Shown here one piece after another: positions 6,701 through 9,195 of a stretch of DNA of 9,195 nucleotides. The first letter of the stretch is position 1. Each line of letters starts with the position of its first letter. Origin of the DNA: Fimbriiglobus sp. (GTDB taxonomy: Bacteria; Planctomycetota; Planctomycetia; Gemmatales; Gemmataceae); contig JANXTD010000786.1 of the NCBI GenBank assembly GCA_025352585.1, positions 1-9,195 of the forward strand, in the 5' to 3' direction. The notes beneath the pieces were generated by a model, which was not told the origin of the DNA, ran no database searches, and was given only the letters and a program-made list of their open reading frames with translations. The position numbers and the translations under genes were made by a program.

Positions 6701-7828
6701 GCGGCCGACAAGACCGGCTCGGTGTTCGGCGTCTTCGCCCGCAAGGTGGACCCGCCGTTCAAGCGGGCCGACTGGAACGCGTTGCGGGTCCGGCTCGAAG
6801 GCCGGCGAATCCAGGTGTGGGTCAACGAAGTCCAGACGATCGACTCCGACCTCGACACTGCCCGCGACAACTTCGCCAAGGTGCCGGGCCTGACGCGGAA
6901 GGCGGGCCGCATCGCCCTGCAACAGAACCAGAAGGCCGACATCGAGTTCAAGGACGTGCGGGTTCGCCGGCTGCTTGCGAACCAGCAGGGTACCTCGCCG
7001 AAGACCAAGACGGAGTTAAGTGCCCTGACTGAGTTGCCCGCAGACCAACAGACGCGAGGGTCGTGGGTGTCGGAAAACGGCCTGACTTTGTACTGGTTTG
7101 CGAGGGGCGGGGCGGACCCTAAGAAGAAGGAATCTTGGGTTTGGACGGCGACCCGCAAAAGCGCAGAAGCCGCCTTCGGGAACGCCCGGCAACTCTGGCC
7201 GGCGGCCGATTTCGCGGTGAGCGCCGACGAGCGTCGGATGCTCGTGACGGCGGCGACCCTCAGCGGAACCGATGTCAGCGAGTCCGTTCGCGCGACGGCC
7301 GACGCCGAGTGGGGCCGCCCTGTGAAGTGTCAGGGCTTGAGCGGGCAGGGGTATTTGGTGACCCCCGCCCTCGCTGGAGACGGCCTGCAACTCCTCTGCG
7401 AGCAGTTCCCGAAACAGAACGATCCGGGGGGGCTTGTCCGTTTCACGCGGGCCGACCTGTCTGCGCCGTGGGGCACGCCGGAACCCTTGGCGCTGACCGG
7501 CCTCGGCGGCCGCAGCCTGTCCTTCCCCCACGTGACCCGCGACGGCAAGTCGCTCTTCGGCAGCGTCCAAGCCGACGGCGGCGGACGCGATTTGGTGGTT
7601 CTGACGTTGGACCAAGGTGGAAAATCCTACGGCGGCCCGAGAAGAATTGTCTTGCCCGACAACGCCACGGCGAACCCATTTTTCCCTTGCTACTGTGCCG
7701 CGACGCGGGAGCTATTTTTCGGCGAAGCGAACCCCCAGCGGACACTTCCCACCACCCGCCTTTACGTCTTGCGGAACTTCGACCCCGAAACCGGGACGGT
7801 CCCGATTGTCGCTTCCACCAAGCCGTAG
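3764..7828 (+). CDS. Membrane Ser/Thr protein kinase fused to WD40-like, DUF1080 and propeller-like domains
   Basis: This 1354-residue protein probably senses an outside signal and phosphorylates cytoplasmic targets. Domains in order: a zinc ribbon (Cys7, Cys12, Cys29, Cys32); a Hanks-type kinase (~70-340) with LGRGGMGAVY (77-86), Lys100, Glu118, HRDLKPAN (Asp193), DFG (Asp211) and GTPAYMAPE, so all catalytic residues are present; a Pro/Ala-rich linker; one membrane span (~388-413); a PEGA-like beta segment (~416-490); another Ala/Pro linker; WD40-like blades with repeated SPDG motifs (~545-845); a DUF1080 domain (~881-1069) opening FTPLFNGKDLTGW; and a propeller-like C-terminus (~1085-1345). 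With the kinase inside, everything after residue 413 should face the periplasm. DUF1080 belongs to the 3-keto-disaccharide hydrolase/GH16-like fold, so it may bind or cleave sugars; activity here is unproven. The start is supported by GAGGG at 3751. The gene is complete, and an FHA kinase gene follows. Confidence 0.93.
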   Translation: MAIVIQCPNPACAASASVSETFEGRGVKCRKCGTPFKATATLDGQPADTKRSSPTSAGEPFASLPAEFGRYQVLRLLGRGGMGAVYLAEDSQLGRQVALKLPHFDDSETQRVERFVREAKAAAGLMHPNICPVFDAGQVSGRPFITMAYIEGKSLEESINPDEPMDPRRAAEVTRTLATALHEAHERGIVHRDLKPANVMVNVKGEPVVMDFGLAKRVAEVDANEAKLTRDGAVMGTPAYMAPEQVKGELERIGPATDVYALGVMLFEMLTGHTPYSGPLGVVMGQILGAPVRVPSELRAGLDPRLDAACRRAMAKEPADRFPDMPAFAQALGEYLKGPAADASPPAPTPFEVMVADADAAEPPAPRAARRKAVTVPPPERTRTRPPLWPFAVGAGLLGLLAVAVTLAVVVTVRTRHGDVVIDLGDAASGVEVKVDGERVELTGLDKPLKLTAGEHGLTVAGGDFETVTQQFTVKKGEKQVVKVTLKAKPASVAMTAPVAAAAVAPKTPTSPTAGAATALDSLKPSFIPDAILAKFYGSRASAPPELVTVYDTARPDTEGYHGMDISPDGRLLATSKFPLKVVYVRDLATGQPVHRFPLPPSKPFAYWLKFSPDGKTLYGIQHEFLLHAWDLEGRELWNALARSDWSDPALSPDGATLITAADGRGIQVLDAKTGAVRSRWPEVVSAGCRLIYSRDGSRVAATTGRSVRVIDPKDGSVSKTLDLDSAATEPTFSRDGTKVYTSHVWKVDREHVNETDIETGAVREYCHTTKGCRNPQIHPSAPLLATVSSDGSVQFWDLTAGPEQSPLSIPLGGGIHRCLFTPDGRHAVAVASSGVFVLRIPLDEGVSKWIARRTGRAAKPPAVVPAPTSPSVAPAPKSDDFTPLFNGKDLTGWTSVGEPKWTWADGRLLGSPAPGGGAGVLMTEADYDDFELTLQYRAAAGAGSGLFLRADLAGPVSGAGQLEVQVIDDAFPQYAKLPAADKTGSVFGVFARKVDPPFKRADWNALRVRLEGRRIQVWVNEVQTIDSDLDTARDNFAKVPGLTRKAGRIALQQNQKADIEFKDVRVRRLLANQQGTSPKTKTELSALTELPADQQTRGSWVSENGLTLYWFARGGADPKKKESWVWTATRKSAEAAFGNARQLWPAADFAVSADERRMLVTAATLSGTDVSESVRATADAEWGRPVKCQGLSGQGYLVTPALAGDGLQLLCEQFPKQNDPGGLVRFTRADLSAPWGTPEPLALTGLGGRSLSFPHVTRDGKSLFGSVQADGGGRDLVVLTLDQGGKSYGGPRRIVLPDNATANPFFPCYCAATRELFFGEANPQRTLPTTRLYVLRNFDPETGTVPIVASTKP

Positions 7829-7856
7829 GGCGGCGCGAGTTGATTCCGCGCCGCCC
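7828..7856 (+). terminator. Strong hairpin between the two kinase genes
   Basis: GGGCGGCGCG (7828-7837) and CGCGCCGCCC (7847-7856) pair perfectly over 10 bases around a 9-base loop. The left arm begins on the last base of the upstream stop codon. No T-run follows, so this is not a classical intrinsic terminator. It could weaken read-through, protect the 3' end of the upstream message, or set different levels for the two genes. Confidence 0.5.
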
Positions 7857-7883
7857 CGCACCGTCCCCGCCGGGAGCTTCGAC

Positions 7884-9110
7884 ATGAAAGTGACCCTGAC
7901 CGTCACCGACGGGCCGCACGCCGGCCGCGAGTTCGCGTTCGCCGGCCGGGACTCGTTCCTGGTCGGCCGGTCGAAGGACGCGCACTTCCAGCTCTCCTAC
8001 GACGACCCGTACTTCTCCCGCCGGCACTTCGTCGTCGAGGTCAACCCGCCGCGGTGCCGACTACTCGACCTCAAGAGCCGCAACGGCGTGTCGGTGAACG
8101 GCAGCCGGGCGTCGGTGTGCGAACTGCGGCACGGCGACGAGGTGCGGGCCGGGCACACCCTCTTCCGCGTCGCCGTGTCGGCCCCCGACCCGGACTCGGT
8201 CCCCACCCTCGACCTGCCCGCCGCCCCGGCCCCGGACGCGACCGTCGCGCACTCCGCCGCGCCGCCCCCGGAGGCCGCCGGGGGTGGGGTGCCCGGCTAC
8301 CGGCTGGGCGTCGAACTCGGCCGCGGAGGCATGGGGGTGGTCTACCGCGCGGTCCGGGAGGCCGACGGCGTCCCGGCCGCCGTCAAGCTCATCACGCCGT
8401 CGCCGGGGGCGGGGGGCCGGGCCGTCGAGCGGTTCCTGCGCGAGGCCCGCATCCTCTGCCAGCTCCGCCACCCGCACGTCGTCCGCTTCCTGGAGGCGGG
8501 CGAGGCGGGCGACAAGCTGTTGATCGCCATGGAACTCGTCGCCGGGACAGACGCCGCGCGGCTGAGCGCCGCCCGCGGCCCCCTGCCGGTCGCGACCGCG
8601 GTCCGGATCGTCTGCCAGGCCCTCGCCGGGCTGGCCCACGCGCATGCGGCGGGGTACGTCCACCGGGACGTGAAGCCGCACAACGTGCTCCTGGGCGGAC
8701 CCAAGGGGGCGCGGACGGCGAAGGTGGCCGACTTCGGCCTGGCCCGCGCGTTCGAGGCGTCCCGGCTGAGCGGCCTGACCCTCAACGGCGAGGTCGGCGG
8801 CACCCCGGCGTTCATGGCCCCGGAGCAGGTGACGCACTTCCGCGGCGTGACCCCGGCCGCCGACCAGTACGCCGCCGCCGCCACGCTGTACTACCTGCTG
8901 GCCGGCCGCAACGCCTTCGACCTGCCGCGGGACGTGGGGGCCGCGCTGGTGATGATCCTGACCGACCCGCCCGTGCCCCTGCGGGACCGCCGTCCCGAAC
9001 TGCCCGCGGGGTTGGCCGCGGTCGTCCACAAGGCGATGGCCCGCGACCCCGCCGACCGCTACCCCGACGCGACCGCCTGCCGCGCCGCCCTCGCCCCGTT
9101 CGCCTCGTGA
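7884..9110 (+). CDS. FHA domain-containing Ser/Thr protein kinase
   Basis: This 408-residue protein has no membrane segment and should be cytoplasmic. An FHA domain (~1-98) shows the phosphothreonine-binding set: GR (28-29), SRRH (45-48), N67, and NG (72-73). A Pro/Ala-rich linker (~99-137) leads to a Hanks-type kinase (139-408) with LGRGGMGVVY (145-154), Lys168, Glu187, HRDVKPHN (Asp262), DFG (Asp283) and GTPAFMAPE, so it should be active. The C-terminus ends with the kinase fold and carries no sensor domain. The ATG at 7884 is chosen because GGGAG (7872-7876) lies seven bases upstream and the FHA fold begins at once; an in-frame GTG at 7617 would overlap the preceding gene. It follows that gene after 55 bases. 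FHA binding of the neighbour's autophosphorylated region is a reasonable inference, not seen directly. Confidence 0.95.
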   Translation: MKVTLTVTDGPHAGREFAFAGRDSFLVGRSKDAHFQLSYDDPYFSRRHFVVEVNPPRCRLLDLKSRNGVSVNGSRASVCELRHGDEVRAGHTLFRVAVSAPDPDSVPTLDLPAAPAPDATVAHSAAPPPEAAGGGVPGYRLGVELGRGGMGVVYRAVREADGVPAAVKLITPSPGAGGRAVERFLREARILCQLRHPHVVRFLEAGEAGDKLLIAMELVAGTDAARLSAARGPLPVATAVRIVCQALAGLAHAHAAGYVHRDVKPHNVLLGGPKGARTAKVADFGLARAFEASRLSGLTLNGEVGGTPAFMAPEQVTHFRGVTPAADQYAAAATLYYLLAGRNAFDLPRDVGAALVMILTDPPVPLRDRRPELPAGLAAVVHKAMARDPADRYPDATACRAALAPFAS

Positions 9111-9118
9111 GCCCGCCG

Positions 9119-9195
9119 ATGTCCCCACCCGCCCCGCCCCCGGAATCGCTTGCCCGACACGAGGTCGCCCGGGGGCTGATCGACGCCGGCGTCCC
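9119..9195 (+). CDS. Start of an unidentified co-directional gene, truncated by the window edge
   Basis: An ATG eight bases after the FHA-kinase stop opens 25 codons to the edge, reading MSPPAPPPESLARHEVARGL and then IDAGV. The tight spacing suggests one transcript with the kinase gene. The Pro-rich start followed by a helical LARHEVARGLIDAG segment is too short to identify. No clear ribosome-binding site precedes it, so a different start is possible. Confidence 0.5.
   Translation, partial: MSPPAPPPESLARHEVARGLIDAGV

Noticed and set aside
7617..7883. Upstream in-frame GTG start for the FHA kinase
   Set aside because: It would overlap over 200 bases of the preceding gene with a sequence lacking domain similarity, while the ATG at 7884 has a good ribosome-binding site and starts the FHA fold.

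Overview
The window looks like chromosomal DNA of a high-GC planctomycete, most likely from the Gemmata group (Gemmataceae). This is inferred from the gene content. There is a giant surface-type beta-strand repeat protein whose N-terminus ends in an 'LESRITPA' motif. There are two eukaryotic-type Ser/Thr kinases, one fused to WD40-like, DUF1080 and propeller modules. GC is very high throughout, and long meaningless open frames lie antisense to the real genes. No rRNA, tRNA, CRISPR array or insertion sequence was seen.

Layout: (1) Positions 1-1397, minus strand: the N-terminal part of an autotransporter-associated beta-strand repeat protein that runs off the left edge. It carries two copies of a ~167-residue repeat and an apparent single-base frameshift near 1182-1190. 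(2) 1398-1703: a divergent intergenic region. It contains an unusually AT-rich island with a good minus-strand sigma-70-like promoter, and a TAGAAT box placed so close to the next ATG that the mRNA may be leaderless. (3) 1704-3311, plus strand: riboflavin synthase (ribE) followed with zero gap by the 16S rRNA dimethyltransferase rsmA/ksgA, a tightly coupled two-gene unit. (4) 3312-3763: a non-coding gap holding what looks like decayed coding sequence. One piece is a frameshifted plus-strand start that may be AlkB-like; the other is a short minus-strand piece resembling region 4 of a planctomycete ECF sigma factor. A promoter for the next gene follows. (5) 3764-7828: a 1354-residue multidomain protein with a zinc ribbon, Ser/Thr kinase, single membrane span, PEGA-like segment, WD40-like region, DUF1080 (3-keto-disaccharide hydrolase/GH16-like fold) and a C-terminal propeller-like region. 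(6) A perfect 10-bp hairpin overlapping that gene's stop codon. (7) 7884-9110: a soluble FHA-plus-kinase protein. (8) 9119 to the right edge: the start of a further co-directional gene.

The ribE-rsmA pair is housekeeping. The right half looks like a signalling cluster. The membrane kinase could sense something through its large extracytoplasmic part, and the FHA kinase downstream could bind phosphothreonine made by the first kinase and pass the signal on. That link is inference from domain content and adjacency. The kinase-WD40-DUF1080 fusion and its FHA-kinase neighbour are the best candidates for an unusual system here.
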